45,548 nucleotides of DNA, from the NCBI GenBank assembly GCA_005888755.1, contig VBBQ01000012.1, positions 1 through 45,548 on the forward strand. Direction: 5' to 3'. A model generated the notes under the pieces. It saw only the letters and a program-made list of their open reading frames with translations, was not told the origin of the DNA and did not search any database. The stretch comes from Candidatus Bathyarchaeota archaeon (GTDB lineage: Archaea > Thermoproteota > Bathyarchaeia > 40CM-2-53-6). How positions within the stretch are numbered: position 1 is the stretch's first letter; every line of letters begins with the position of its first letter. Below are positions 23,902 through 32,271 of the stretch, piece after piece. Position numbers and translations under genes: made by a program.

Positions 23902-24579
23902 CTACTGTAGTTTGTTGAGAAACTCTAGGGTTCGATTCCAAGCCAGGCCTGCTGCTTCCCGGTCATAAACGTCGGTCCGGTCCTCTTCGAAGAACCAGTG
24001 TTTCGTTCCAGGGTAGAAATGAAAGGTAGCCTCTCTCCCGGCCCCGCGAATCTTCTGCTCCAGAGCCTTCACGGTTGCTGTAGGTTCCCACTCGTCTTCA
24101 GACGCGAAGTTGCCCAGAAACGATGCTCTTGCCTCGGAAAAGTCCAGTAGGTAAGTTCCATAGAATACGACTACCGCCCCCACATCTTCCGGCCTCTTTG
24201 TGCTCAACCACAACGCCCAGGCAGCACCCATAGAGAAACCAACAACACCCATCTTGTGCCCTGATTGCGAAGGCCGAGACCGCAAATAATCTATGGCGCC
24301 CAAAGCAGCTGGTGGCGCCTTCGAATTTTCATCAAAGCTCGACGCTAACTCTTTCGCTTTGCTAACGGTCTTTGCAACAGGCCCTCCGTAAAGATCCGGT
24401 GCTAAGGCTAGAAAGCCGTGGGAGGCGAGCCGGTCGCAGAAGCTCTTGAAGAAGTCGTTCAGTCCCCACCAAGCGTGCAATACAAGCACTCCGCCTCGAG
24501 GCTTCTCCGGCAACGCCAGGTACCCGACTGCCTTGCCTGGCTCAGTCTTGAACTCAACCATCCGACCCGTATGCTTCAT
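23902..24579 (-). CDS. Dienelactone hydrolase family protein
   Basis: A 225-residue alpha/beta hydrolase. G-V-L-V-L-H-A-W-W-G-L-N-D-F-F is the family entry motif with the oxyanion region. The nucleophile elbow is G-F-S-M-G-A, so Ser replaces the Cys of true dienelactone hydrolases, as in many carboxymethylenebutenolidase-like esterases. The acid is probably Asp in A-S-E-D-E-W and the base His in G-T-K-H-W-F. It would cleave a small ester or lactone in the cytoplasm. A 16-base dyad lies just upstream of the start (24591-24606). Confidence 0.88.
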   Translation of the reverse strand: MKHTGRMVEFKTEPGKAVGYLALPEKPRGGVLVLHAWWGLNDFFKSFCDRLASHGFLALAPDLYGGPVAKTVSKAKELASSFDENSKAPPAALGAIDYLRSRPSQSGHKMGVVGFSMGAAWALWLSTKRPEDVGAVVVFYGTYLLDFSEARASFLGNFASEDEWEPTATVKALEQKIRGAGREATFHFYPGTKHWFFEEDRTDVYDREAAGLAWNRTLEFLNKLQ

Positions 24580-24590
24580 AGTAAGAGAAC

Positions 24591-24606
24591 CGCGAAGCTC
24601 TTCGCG
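24591..24606. promoter_or_regulatory. 16-base dyad upstream of the dienelactone hydrolase gene
   Basis: CGCGAAG-CT-CTTCGCG is symmetrical over 7 bp on each side and lies 12-27 nt before the ATG at 24579. That is where an archaeal promoter-proximal operator would be. The regulator is unknown. Confidence 0.45.
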
Positions 24607-24768
24607 TCGAGACTTCTTATTGTTTGTTGAGCAGCAGGAGCTGGATGAAAAACCTCGACAGTCGTAATTTCCAATCTTCCGTAAAAGAAACCCGTGACTA
24701 ACGCGAATTAATCAATCTCCATTATCGAACTGGTGTGGGCTTGATAGACGGTTAGCCTGATTTTGGTC

Positions 24769-26655
24769 TCATCGCCCAGTTTGATGACGACGCTTACCCG
24801 GAAAATTCACCGCAACTATGTCGAACAATATGCGTCTGTAGTTTATCGTCAGAGCTCTTGCAAAGAACGGTCCTTCGATGCTCATTTCCTTGAATTCATG
24901 GCCTTTTCTTTCGTGTGGGCCGAATCTTTCGAACGACAAGCAGCTCTCGAGATATGGCCTGAGCTTGGCAACGTCAGTGTCTACCATGACCTCCTTGGGT
25001 ATGAGCCTCTTCTTTGACGAGTGGAGCAGGTCATTCAGCGCTTCTCTGGCTGCTTCATGGTTCTTCCATGCTTCCTCAACGAATCCGGGGAAGAGTCCTT
25101 TCGCGACCAGTTTTGACACGAACGACCCGTCGTTGTCCTCCGCATATCCTTTGAGAAGGTGCGCTTTGATGTTGAGCTCATTTGTTCTGTCGAAGCTGTA
25201 CAGGAACCGGCGAGCCTCGCGTTCCATATCTGATTTGTAAGCATGGTTGAGAGAGTCGCCGAACGAGCCGCTAGCAAGGAGCCACCTTGCCATATCATAA
25301 TCTCCCGAGATCAGAGCGCTGGAGATCATGTGTGCAAAGTCAGGCTCGTATGGGATTTCGCTCATCAAGAGTCCCTTCCAGGTGGCTCTGCCTGAGGGGC
25401 GGTCGATTGCTCCAATTTCGATAAGCCAGTTCTCTGCAAAGGCGACCTCGCGGTGGTCTACCTTTGACATGAATTCGAGCTTTGAGAGTTTGAGGCCGTA
25501 CTTGGACATGAGGAGCACTAGGTCAAACGGGGTCTCGGTTTCGAGAGCCTTGCGCACAGGTATCGGATTGATCTTCTTTGGGAGGGGCGTATCAGTAAGG
25601 ATGACGGCGCGGCCGGGCTTGAAGCGGCCGACTCTGCCCATCATCTGTAATAGAGAGTTGTCGTCGACACTCATGTAATGTAGTGTCTTTTGACCTAGCT
25701 TGTCCTTGCTATCAATCACGTCATCAAATATCAACACGTTATCCACGTAGATGTTCACTGAGGATGCGATTACGTTTGTAGCAAAGATTCTCAGATTCTT
25801 GTCATGCTCGGCTCGTTTCTGGATCCTATTTACTTCCGAGCCTGCAAGGCCTCCGTGAATATAGACGCCCCGATAGCCGCTGGCATACTTTTCGACCAGC
25901 CGCCTCGTGGGCAGAAAGACTAGCCAGGATTCGTCGCGGGGCTGCGAGTATAGATAGTAGTCTAGAGTCTTGAACATTCCATTTAGGTCGTCTGCAAGCT
26001 CCACCTCGAGCGTGACGGGATATCTGCGACCGCTCATTCGGTAAAGATTCGAGATGCCTAGGAAGGATAAGAACTCCTTCGGGTCGATTGTGGCGCTCAT
26101 GACCCGGAACAGGTTCTTTGCGCTGGCTTCTTCCTTCTTTGCGAGTGACATGCAGAGTTCCAGCTGGGAAGACATCTGGTGGCTTTCGTCAAAGTAGATT
26201 GAAGAATCATAAATCGAGTTCTCAGCCAGCATTCTTAGCAAGACCCCGTCTGTGACTATCTTGATCTTGCCGCTGACATTGATCTTAGTGTCCTTTGTAA
26301 CTACTGCCAGTGAATCTCCCAGTTCTGGATGAAGCGCGTTGAGCGAATAGAAGAGAGCGTTACAGGCGGCCCTTGAGGGCTCGCGGATGACGATTTGCCT
26401 GCTCCCCTTGGAAAGATCGTATTCGTGAATGGGGGTTATGGTGCTCTTCCCCGTTCCAACATCGCCGATGATTACGAAATGTTCCGAGAAGTCTATCGAG
26501 TCAAGGATTGAGAAGATTGGCAGTTTTGGTTCTGGCCGTTTGTCCATCGTTTTCTGTGCATGGCCCTGCACTCTACTCTCTGGGAGAGCTGGAAGACGAT
26601 GATCATAATCAACGCCGAGTTCTTTGCCGGCCAAAAGTAGACTCGAGCCCTCCAC
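24769..26655 (-). CDS. DEAH/HrpA-type superfamily 2 helicase
   Basis: A 628-residue helicase. Walker A G-D-V-G-T-G-K-S-T (64-72), motif Ia R-E-P-S-R-A-A (91-97), motif II D-E-S-H (156-159) in place of DEAH, motif III S-A-T (187-189), motif V A-T-N-V-I-A-S-S-V-N (292-301) and motif VI Q-M-M-G-R-V-G-R (337-344). This order and the G-D-x-G-x-G-K-S-T opening are those of DEAH RNA helicases. A helical C-terminal half of about 250 residues resembles HA2-like extensions. It probably remodels RNA or RNA-protein complexes. The GTG start at 26655 has a TATA-like TTTATTT about 30 nt upstream on the minus strand; Met37 (26547) is a shorter option. Confidence 0.82.
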   Translation of the reverse strand: MEGSSLLLAGKELGVDYDHRLPALPESRVQGHAQKTMDKRPEPKLPIFSILDSIDFSEHFVIIGDVGTGKSTITPIHEYDLSKGSRQIVIREPSRAACNALFYSLNALHPELGDSLAVVTKDTKINVSGKIKIVTDGVLLRMLAENSIYDSSIYFDESHQMSSQLELCMSLAKKEEASAKNLFRVMSATIDPKEFLSFLGISNLYRMSGRRYPVTLEVELADDLNGMFKTLDYYLYSQPRDESWLVFLPTRRLVEKYASGYRGVYIHGGLAGSEVNRIQKRAEHDKNLRIFATNVIASSVNIYVDNVLIFDDVIDSKDKLGQKTLHYMSVDDNSLLQMMGRVGRFKPGRAVILTDTPLPKKINPIPVRKALETETPFDLVLLMSKYGLKLSKLEFMSKVDHREVAFAENWLIEIGAIDRPSGRATWKGLLMSEIPYEPDFAHMISSALISGDYDMARWLLASGSFGDSLNHAYKSDMEREARRFLYSFDRTNELNIKAHLLKGYAEDNDGSFVSKLVAKGLFPGFVEEAWKNHEAAREALNDLLHSSKKRLIPKEVMVDTDVAKLRPYLESCLSFERFGPHERKGHEFKEMSIEGPFFARALTINYRRILFDIVAVNFPGKRRHQTGR

Positions 26656-26834
26656 GGATGTAGTTTCCTAAAAGGGCAGAAATAAACCAGCGCAAGTGAG
26701 AAATTAGCTAGCCATGCGACGGCGAGCCTGAAGTACGCTCGAGAATTACTTGGACGAACTGGTTTCTTCCCTTGTGTGCCTTTTAGGATGGTGATTCTTG
26801 ATTTTGGGATTTGAAGTGTTCGGCCAGAATCGCG

Positions 26835-26862
26835 CGCCATCCCGGCGGCTTCGGGGATGGCG
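26835..26862. other. Strong hairpin in a gene gap
   Basis: CGCCATCCC (26835-26843) pairs with GGGATGGCG (26854-26862) around a 10-base GC-rich loop. It lies between the helicase promoter and the VOC promoter in a gap of about 300 bases with no gene. It has no T-run, so it does not look like an intrinsic terminator. Confidence 0.5.
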
Positions 26863-26904
26863 GTTCAATAGAGATTAGAAGACTCTTACGGATGATTTAA
26901 GGGG

Positions 26905-26914
26905 CTAAATATTT
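26905..26914 (+). promoter_or_regulatory. TATA-like box for the VOC gene
   Basis: CTAAATATTT lies about 43 nt before ATG 26953; a start near 26936 would leave a short leader containing GGAG at 26930-26933. Confidence 0.45.
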
Positions 26915-26952
26915 GCTACAAGTCGATCCGGAGAAAACAGAGAAGACAAAAT

Positions 26953-27330
26953 ATGATAGACCACGTTATTCTAACAGTCAGTGATTTCGCGCGTTCAGTC
27001 GCCTTTTACGCCAAGGCCCTGAAGCCACTTGGGATCACAAACTTTACAGATTACGACGGCCAAGACGGACACCCCGATTTGAAGGGTTTCGGTGACGGCA
27101 AAAGAGCTTTTTTCTGGCTCAAAGAAGGAAAGCCCGATCCCCAAGCCGTGCATGTTGGATTTGTAGCGAAAAACCATGCTGAGGTAGATGCATTCTACAA
27201 AGCTGCTTTGGACGCCGGAGGCAAGAGCAAGAAAGCACCCCAAGCTCGGCCCGAATACTATCCTGGCTATTATGCGACATGGGTGTTCGATCCTGACGGC
27301 CACGATATCGAGGTCGTTCACAAAAGCTAG
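26953..27330 (+). CDS. VOC superfamily (glyoxalase/bleomycin-resistance-like) protein
   Basis: A 125-residue protein with two beta-alpha-beta-beta-beta modules. It opens I-D-H-V-I-L-T-V-S-D-F-A-R-S-V-A-F-Y, with His3 as first metal ligand, and has V-H-V-G-F-V-A near the middle (His67 region). It ends W-V-F-D-P-D-G-H-D-I-E-V-V-H, where Glu is the usual last ligand. Such proteins include lyases, dioxygenases and binding proteins; no substrate can be named. It is monocistronic, with its own TATA-like box. Confidence 0.9.
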   Translation: MIDHVILTVSDFARSVAFYAKALKPLGITNFTDYDGQDGHPDLKGFGDGKRAFFWLKEGKPDPQAVHVGFVAKNHAEVDAFYKAALDAGGKSKKAPQARPEYYPGYYATWVFDPDGHDIEVVHKS

Positions 27331-27399
27331 ATTATTATTGAAACAACCCTGCCGCGTTCAGGGATCTCTTCTGAGACAACATTGCTTGGGAGCGAGCGC

Positions 27400-27507
27400 T
27401 CAAGCCATGCCGTGGGGCGCGACAAGCTTGGGTGCTCGCTCGAGAGCCGCCCATTCTTCCTTGTACGAAACCCAGAGTTTTCTCGCGGTGTTCGCGTACG
27501 GTGACAT
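27400..27507 (-). CDS. Possible 35-residue ORF or gene remnant
   Basis: A minus-strand frame reads M-S-P-Y-A-N-T-A-R-K-L-W-V-S-Y-K-E-E-W and ends P-H-G-M-A-stop. It stays open upstream for 17 more codons without a usual start. The composition is protein-like (Trp, Tyr, charged residues), yet the length is within chance. It follows the terpene-cyclase-like gene on the same strand. It may be a decayed C-terminus. Confidence 0.2.
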   Translation of the reverse strand: MSPYANTARKLWVSYKEEWAALERAPKLVAPHGMA

Positions 27508-27566
27508 CCAGTCGCGGAACGATGCTGTCTGGCAGAATATCCCGCTCAGCGGTTCGGTTCAGCTGA

Positions 27567-28595
27567 CTACTTTCTCGAAATAACCAGGTCTCCAGTTGCG
27601 GTAAGGGCTCTGAAACAGTTCAGGGTAACCCATTTGCTTGGCTTCCAGAGCTCTTCAACATCCACCAGCGCCTTCCTCTTGTTCTCTTGCGCCTCCGGCT
27701 CGCGAGACCAGTCTCCCTCCAACAACCACTTCCCGTCTGGAGAACGCTTGGATAGGATCAGGTGGACCGCGTCCCTAACCCGTTCATCGTCTCCGTATCC
27801 CAATTTTGCAAGGACCCTCAGACCGTGCAGGGCATCGTAATAGTAGTACATTGGAAAGTGGAACGTTGTGGCGAATGGTAGGCTGTGTTTCCAGTGATGA
27901 TGGTCACTCTTGTAGACGCGGTGCATCAGCAAGAATTCCGCTCCCTTTTCGGCGGACCGTTTCATCTTACGCGTCCACTTTGTACGTGGAATCTCAGCGT
28001 AGGCCCAGAGTGGTTCGATTGTTGACATGAAGCTGCTGTGCTTCACTTTCTTCTCTGGATAGTTGCAGTTCCAGCCTCCATCGTCAAGCTGATGCTCGGG
28101 CATCCAATCGATCGCCTTCTTCACCCTCCTGTCTTCTCCGTACCCGAAAATGAGCAGGGTCCGGATCATGTTGCCAGTGAGGCAAGGCTCCTCCCAGCGT
28201 TTGCCCTTTTTCCCCGGGTGGCGGCTAACCCAGCGCTTCACGTCCAGAGGGCTGGGACATGTGAAGGCGCCGTTGTCCAGCTGGTGGAGGTCTAGAAATG
28301 TCTCGCAGGCACGCTTGACGTCTTCGTCCGGGGTGAACCCCATTTCACCTAGCAGCATTAAGGGCCAAACCGTGGATGTCCACTTGGGAGAGTAGCAGGT
28401 CTCCTTCGGTGGCCAGTATCCATCCCTCGTCCGAGCCCCCAGTACCTTTCGTACAGGAGAATATTTTCTGATCTGATCTCTTGCTTCTAGCACTTCCTTG
28501 CTTTTGGGAGAGCGTCCGAGGATGTCAGTAAGAGCAAATAGTCGAATGGGAGGATCTTCTCGCTCCAGGAGCCAATCTAGGCCTGCTGGTTTCAT
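27567..28595 (-). CDS. Terpene-cyclase/prenyltransferase-type alpha-toroid protein
   Basis: A 342-residue all-helical protein with repeats of the squalene-cyclase kind: Q-L-D-N-G-A-F near 107, Q-L-D-D-G-G-W-N near 170 and S-P-D-G-K-W-L-L near 290, each following a helix pair. Databases often label such archaeal proteins as hypothetical or, misleadingly, nitrogen fixation protein NifH. No D-x-D-D acid motif of squalene-hopene cyclase is seen, so cyclase chemistry is doubtful and a binding role is possible. ATG 28595 faces the divergent RibD/DHFR-like gene, and 77 bases lie between the two starts. Confidence 0.7.
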   Translation of the reverse strand: MKPAGLDWLLEREDPPIRLFALTDILGRSPKSKEVLEARDQIRKYSPVRKVLGARTRDGYWPPKETCYSPKWTSTVWPLMLLGEMGFTPDEDVKRACETFLDLHQLDNGAFTCPSPLDVKRWVSRHPGKKGKRWEEPCLTGNMIRTLLIFGYGEDRRVKKAIDWMPEHQLDDGGWNCNYPEKKVKHSSFMSTIEPLWAYAEIPRTKWTRKMKRSAEKGAEFLLMHRVYKSDHHHWKHSLPFATTFHFPMYYYYDALHGLRVLAKLGYGDDERVRDAVHLILSKRSPDGKWLLEGDWSREPEAQENKRKALVDVEELWKPSKWVTLNCFRALTATGDLVISRK

Positions 28596-28672
28596 CGTGC
28601 GCGAGCAGGCGCAGTATCCCTATCAAGATTTCGCCCAAAAGCTGATTTTGTTCTGCATGTGACAACCTCACC

Positions 28673-29260
28673 ATGCGAAGGGTAATTGTCTCCAACGTCA
28701 TGTCTCTCGACGGTTTCGTGTCCGGGCCGAACGGAGAGCTGGACTGGTTCGTGTACGCCGGGTTCGTTAAGGGAACAGAATTCGGGGAATACGCACGCGC
28801 TCTCATAAGTAGCGTCGACGGCATTCTGCTGGGGCGTCTGACCTACGAAGAATTCTCCAGCTACTGGCCCACGGCCAAGAATGACGACCCGGTCATCACT
28901 GAAAGAATGAACCACCTGCCCAAGGTCGTGTTCTCGCGGTCTCTGAAACAGGTCGCCTGGGGTGACTGGGGAACGGCGAGGCTGGTGAAGGAGGGCGCAG
29001 CCGTGGAGGTTAGCAAGATGAAACAGGAACTGGGGAGGGACATGGTAGTCTACGGGAGCGCTACACTCGTGTCCGGGTTGATGAAAGCAGGACTCATAGA
29101 CGAGTATCAGCTCGTTGTCTATCCGGTCGTCTTGGGGAAAGGGAGGCCCGAGTTCAAGGACCTGAACCAAAGGTACTCGCTAAGCCTGATAGAAGTTAAG
29201 CAGTTCAAATCGGGAGCAGTGAAACTCGTCTACCAACCTCTCAACCAAGCGAAGCCGTGA
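28673..29260 (+). CDS. RibD C-terminal / dihydrofolate-reductase-like family protein (second copy type)
   Basis: A 195-residue NAD(P)H reductase-fold protein. N-terminal M-R-R-V-I-V-S-N-V-M-S-L-D-G-F-V-S-G-P-N-G, then G-I-L-L-G-R-L-T-Y-E-E-F, M-V-V-Y-G-S-A-T-L-V-S-G-L and L-I-D-E-Y-Q-L-V-V-Y-P-V-V-L-G-K-G. It is the same family as the 2305-2934 gene but clearly diverged, so this is not a recent duplication. Its start codon is normal (ATG), which supports the view that the other copy has lost its initiator. The reaction is unknown; diaminopyrimidine or pterin-like substrates are plausible. Confidence 0.88.
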   Translation: MRRVIVSNVMSLDGFVSGPNGELDWFVYAGFVKGTEFGEYARALISSVDGILLGRLTYEEFSSYWPTAKNDDPVITERMNHLPKVVFSRSLKQVAWGDWGTARLVKEGAAVEVSKMKQELGRDMVVYGSATLVSGLMKAGLIDEYQLVVYPVVLGKGRPEFKDLNQRYSLSLIEVKQFKSGAVKLVYQPLNQAKP

Positions 29261-29319
29261 GTGTGTAGTCGAGAAGGCATATTTTTCCTGGTCATTCAAA
29301 GGTAAGGAGTGTCTCCGCC

Positions 29320-30078
29320 TTGTTTCCAAAGCTTCGAAAGACCACTCACGAAGAAAGGTTGAGGATCGCACATCTCATTTCAGACCGTATCGTCAAAAAA
29401 TATCGCAGCAATGTTCTAGCGGTCTATATCTGTGGCTCAACCTCGAAGAAACTTGACCGTCCCTTCTCCGACCTAGAGCTGAACGCCGTTGTTCGTGATC
29501 TTGCTGAGATCCCGATGAAATATTATCTCCACCGAGGCCTCATCATACACATTCAATATCTCAAATCCTCAAGCATTCTCGATGACGCAGAGCGGTTCAC
29601 TGATAATTGGCATTGGGCAGCGGACGAATACAGAAACAGAATTGTTCTCTACGAGTGGGATGGATGGTTCAGAAAGCTCGATGCCGCGGTGGCGAAGAGT
29701 GACAAAGCGGATTCTGTTGAAGCGATTCGAAAGTCGTTCATGATGATGACCGAGTCCATGGCTGTCATGAGGAACGCGATGCTGACAAAAGACAGGGTCC
29801 GAGTATTGATGAGCGGGCGCGTGCTCGCGGAGCAGGCTGCGGGAATATTGCTTCTCTTGAACCGAAGATACGTGACTACAACCAGCTGGTTCTGGAAGAT
29901 CGCCTTCGACCTAGACAAGAAACCGAAGGACTTCAAGGAGCTTGTCGAGAAGATGTGCGGGTTCGTCCCAACGACGGGAGAGGGAGTTGTCGCTTCCTCT
30001 GAGAGGATGTACAAAGAGATCTATGAGATCGTCAGAGATCACGGGGTCAAAATCGAACGCGATCATTTATGGGTCTGA
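29320..30078 (+). CDS. Kanamycin-nucleotidyltransferase-like protein
   Basis: A 252-residue protein. The nucleotidyltransferase core has C-G-S-T-S (Gly39-Ser40) and S-D-L-E (50-53), giving the Asp/Glu metal pair. The C-terminal half is helical with V-L-M-S-G-R-V-L-A-E-Q-A-A-G-I-L-L-L-L-N, as in the KNTase C-terminal domain. Archaeal relatives are common and need not confer drug resistance; their substrates are unknown. TTG 29320 is used, 4 nt after GGTAAGGAG-like sequence upstream is too far to decide it, and the next in-frame start would cut the first helix. A short leader of about 60 bases precedes it. Confidence 0.75.
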   Translation: MFPKLRKTTHEERLRIAHLISDRIVKKYRSNVLAVYICGSTSKKLDRPFSDLELNAVVRDLAEIPMKYYLHRGLIIHIQYLKSSSILDDAERFTDNWHWAADEYRNRIVLYEWDGWFRKLDAAVAKSDKADSVEAIRKSFMMMTESMAVMRNAMLTKDRVRVLMSGRVLAEQAAGILLLLNRRYVTTTSWFWKIAFDLDKKPKDFKELVEKMCGFVPTTGEGVVASSERMYKEIYEIVRDHGVKIERDHLWV

Positions 30079-30155
30079 GCGCTAGCCATAGCGGCTGTCG
30101 CATCGAAACGGCCTCTTGGCTGCTAAGTTGCTCAGTCTCGCTTGATTCCAGAGCT

Positions 30156-31037
30156 TTATCTTTGGTTTTCAGAACCCATCTTGGGCCGCTTACGAGAAGT
30201 AGTTGTGGAATGTTTCCTTGTTGACGCTTCCTTTTTCTTTCCGGGAGCTTTCGGCTTCTTGGGGGCCGACGCGGGTTCTGACTCCGCCTTCTCCTCTTTC
30301 TCTTGAGGAACTTCCGCGGGTTTCGCAGTGGCGGCGGGCAATTCTGGTTTTGGTTCGGATCTCTTGAAGACTTCTTGGAAGGCGACAGTATCTATGTCCG
30401 GGAAGAATTTCTGCAGGTCCGATGTGACAGCTTTCTTAGCCACTTGCAGTCCGCTGAGATAGAAGGCCTCCTCGGGCACTTCTATTGTGAGATCGCTTTG
30501 ATGTTTCTTCAAGGCGAACTTTTCTTTGGGCACTTCAGGGATTCTCAGGGCGATTAAGTTGAGTATCTTTTCGTTCTCGTTTTCCAGGACCTTGTCGATT
30601 GACACATCGTAGACTAGGGTTCTTCCAGCAAGTGGATGATTGAAGTCCATCTGGACTCGACCAGCACCGACCGCGCGCACCACCGCAGGTCGTCCTTCGA
30701 ACTCAACTTGCCTGCCAGGAATCGGATATTCTCTGTCTTTGAATCGTCTCAGCGGGACAAGTCGCATTTTCTGAGGGTCGCGAGTGCCAAAGCCCTTCTC
30801 GGGGGTCAACTCCACTGTCTTGCTTGTCCCGGGGTCTAGGCCGACTAGAGACTCTTCCAGTCCCTTCGGCAGCCATCCCTCACCTAGGATGATGAATTTC
30901 GGGGCAAAAGTCGAATCTTCTCGGTGAATATGCGCATCTTTCGCTACAGAGTCGAACGTGGTGTCGACTGTTTCTCCGCTCTCTTTTACTTTCAGTGTAT
31001 AGTTGACTAGGAGAAAGTCTCCTGGTTTGACCGCCAT
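30156..31037 (-). CDS. FKBP-type peptidyl-prolyl isomerase, long archaeal form
   Basis: A 293-residue protein. FKBP core at 1-160 with D-F-L-L-V-N-Y-T-L, F-I-I-L-G-E-G-W-L-P-K-G-L-E-E-S-L-V-G and the inserted IF chaperone domain (T-P-E-K-G-F-G-T-R through V-E-F-E-G). A conserved C-terminal module follows at about 155-230, as in the 26-kDa archaeal FKBPs. A Lys/Pro/Glu-rich then Arg/Lys-rich tail of about 65 residues is longer than usual and may bind RNA or ribosomes. It starts 5 nt after the aminotransferase stop, so the two are co-transcribed. Confidence 0.92.
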   Translation of the reverse strand: MAVKPGDFLLVNYTLKVKESGETVDTTFDSVAKDAHIHREDSTFAPKFIILGEGWLPKGLEESLVGLDPGTSKTVELTPEKGFGTRDPQKMRLVPLRRFKDREYPIPGRQVEFEGRPAVVRAVGAGRVQMDFNHPLAGRTLVYDVSIDKVLENENEKILNLIALRIPEVPKEKFALKKHQSDLTIEVPEEAFYLSGLQVAKKAVTSDLQKFFPDIDTVAFQEVFKRSEPKPELPAATAKPAEVPQEKEEKAESEPASAPKKPKAPGKKKEASTRKHSTTTSRKRPKMGSENQR

Positions 31038-31042
31038 TGCTC

Positions 31043-32212
31043 TCAGTTCACCATTCCGGGGAGTCTTGATAGGGTTTCCCTTGCTGCTTCCAATCCTTCG
31101 TCAATCTTCGCCTTGAAACCCAGTTCCGATGTCGCGGACCCTATCGCACCAACAGTGGTCATGATGTCGGAGGATCCGACGTTGCCCATTATTCCGACTC
31201 TGAACATTTTTCCTTTCGCTTTCCCGAGGCTTCCGCCGAAATCTATTCCATACTTTGTTCTTATGAGTTCCCTCACTTTTCCCTCATCCATTCCCAGAGG
31301 GCTGTTCACAGCAGCAACCGTGTGAGATCGAGATTCCTTTTCTGCGTACAGTCCGAGTCCCATAGCTTCCATTCCGTTGTAGACCGCCTCCGCACAAATC
31401 CTGTGCCGTTCATAACGAGCGGGAAGTCCTTCTTCGAGTATCATGTCGCAAGCCTCGTTCAAGGCGTAAAGAAGACTGACAGCTGGAGTGAAGGGGGTGT
31501 AGCCGTCCTCAATGTATTTCTTGTACATCACAAGGTCAAGGTAGTAAGACCGATCGATCTTCTTCGACTTTATTTTCGTCCAGGCCTTGTCGCTGACAGA
31601 GACGAAGGCCAATCCTGGAGGCGTCATCAAGCATTTCTGGCTGGCGGTCACGCAAATATCGACGTTCCAATCGTCGACAGGCAAGTTATCGCCCCCCAGA
31701 ATCGAGATCGCGTCCACAATCAAGAGCATGTCTTGATCAGCACACATCTCTCCAAGCTGTTCAAGAGCCCTCACGGTCACACCAGTAGAAGTCTCATTGT
31801 AGACGACTGCAAGAGCCTTGGCGTCAGGGTTGGCCTTCAGAATCTTCTTGAAATCCTCAACTCGAGGAGCCGCGCCCCACTCCGAACCCAGAACAATAGG
31901 CTTTCCCCCGTATGCCTTGATGGCCTCGCCTAGCCGTTCGCTGAAGAACCCGTTCACGTTGACAATTATCTTGTCCCCGTCATCGGTTATGTTCTGAAGA
32001 GCGGCCTCTGTCGCTCCAGTACCCGAGGAAGTAAGAATGAACATGTCCCCTTTGGTCTCGAAGACTTTCTTGGTCTTGCCGAGAAGCTTGCTGAATAGTT
32101 CCTTGAATTCCGGGCCTCTGTGTCCGATAAGGGGCTTCAACATTGCCCTCATCACCCGAGGCGGGACGTTGGTGGGACCTGGCAACATCAGAAGTTTCTG
32201 GGTCTCACTCAC
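31043..32212 (-). CDS. Class V (alanine-glyoxylate / serine-pyruvate type) aminotransferase
   Basis: A 389-residue fold-type I PLP enzyme. L-P-G-P-T-N-V-P-P-R-V at the start and L-I-G-H-R are hallmarks of the subgroup. S-G-T-G-A-T-E is at 63-69, the cofactor Asp is in L-I-V-D-A-I-S (167), and the PLP Lys193 in T-A-S-Q-K-C-L-M-T-P-P-G. A terminal R-V-G-I-M-G region binds the substrate carboxylate. Amino donor and acceptor cannot be read from sequence; alanine, serine or aspartate with glyoxylate or pyruvate are the usual cases. The start is GTG 32212 with a TATA-like box at 32231-32238 (minus strand). It leads an operon with FKBP. Confidence 0.9.
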   Translation of the reverse strand: MSETQKLLMLPGPTNVPPRVMRAMLKPLIGHRGPEFKELFSKLLGKTKKVFETKGDMFILTSSGTGATEAALQNITDDGDKIIVNVNGFFSERLGEAIKAYGGKPIVLGSEWGAAPRVEDFKKILKANPDAKALAVVYNETSTGVTVRALEQLGEMCADQDMLLIVDAISILGGDNLPVDDWNVDICVTASQKCLMTPPGLAFVSVSDKAWTKIKSKKIDRSYYLDLVMYKKYIEDGYTPFTPAVSLLYALNEACDMILEEGLPARYERHRICAEAVYNGMEAMGLGLYAEKESRSHTVAAVNSPLGMDEGKVRELIRTKYGIDFGGSLGKAKGKMFRVGIMGNVGSSDIMTTVGAIGSATSELGFKAKIDEGLEAARETLSRLPGMVN

Positions 32213-32230
32213 AAAGTAACCCTGCTGGTA

Positions 32231-32238
32231 ATATTTCG
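32231..32238 (-). promoter_or_regulatory. TATA-like box for the aminotransferase-FKBP operon
   Basis: On the minus strand GAAATATT lies about 20-26 nt before GTG 32212, the spacing of a leaderless archaeal promoter. It lies outside the TnpB remnant that starts at 32272. Confidence 0.5.
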
Positions 32239-32271
32239 CGAAACGAAGTCGTGGTTCTTTTAAGTCTTAGT

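Noticed and set aside
26835-26862. Intrinsic terminator
   Set aside because: A strong stem but no T-run on either side, and no gene ends just before it: both flanking genes start away from it.
28592-29170. 192-residue frame opposite the second RibD/DHFR gene
   Set aside because: Antisense shadow of a conserved protein; rich in Pro/Arg/His without motifs.
29320-30078. Aminoglycoside resistance gene
   Set aside because: The fold resembles kanamycin nucleotidyltransferase, but such proteins are common in archaea without that role; nothing in the neighbourhood suggests resistance.
31322-31933. 203-residue frame opposite the aminotransferase
   Set aside because: It lies fully antisense to a clear PLP enzyme gene; an effect of codon bias.
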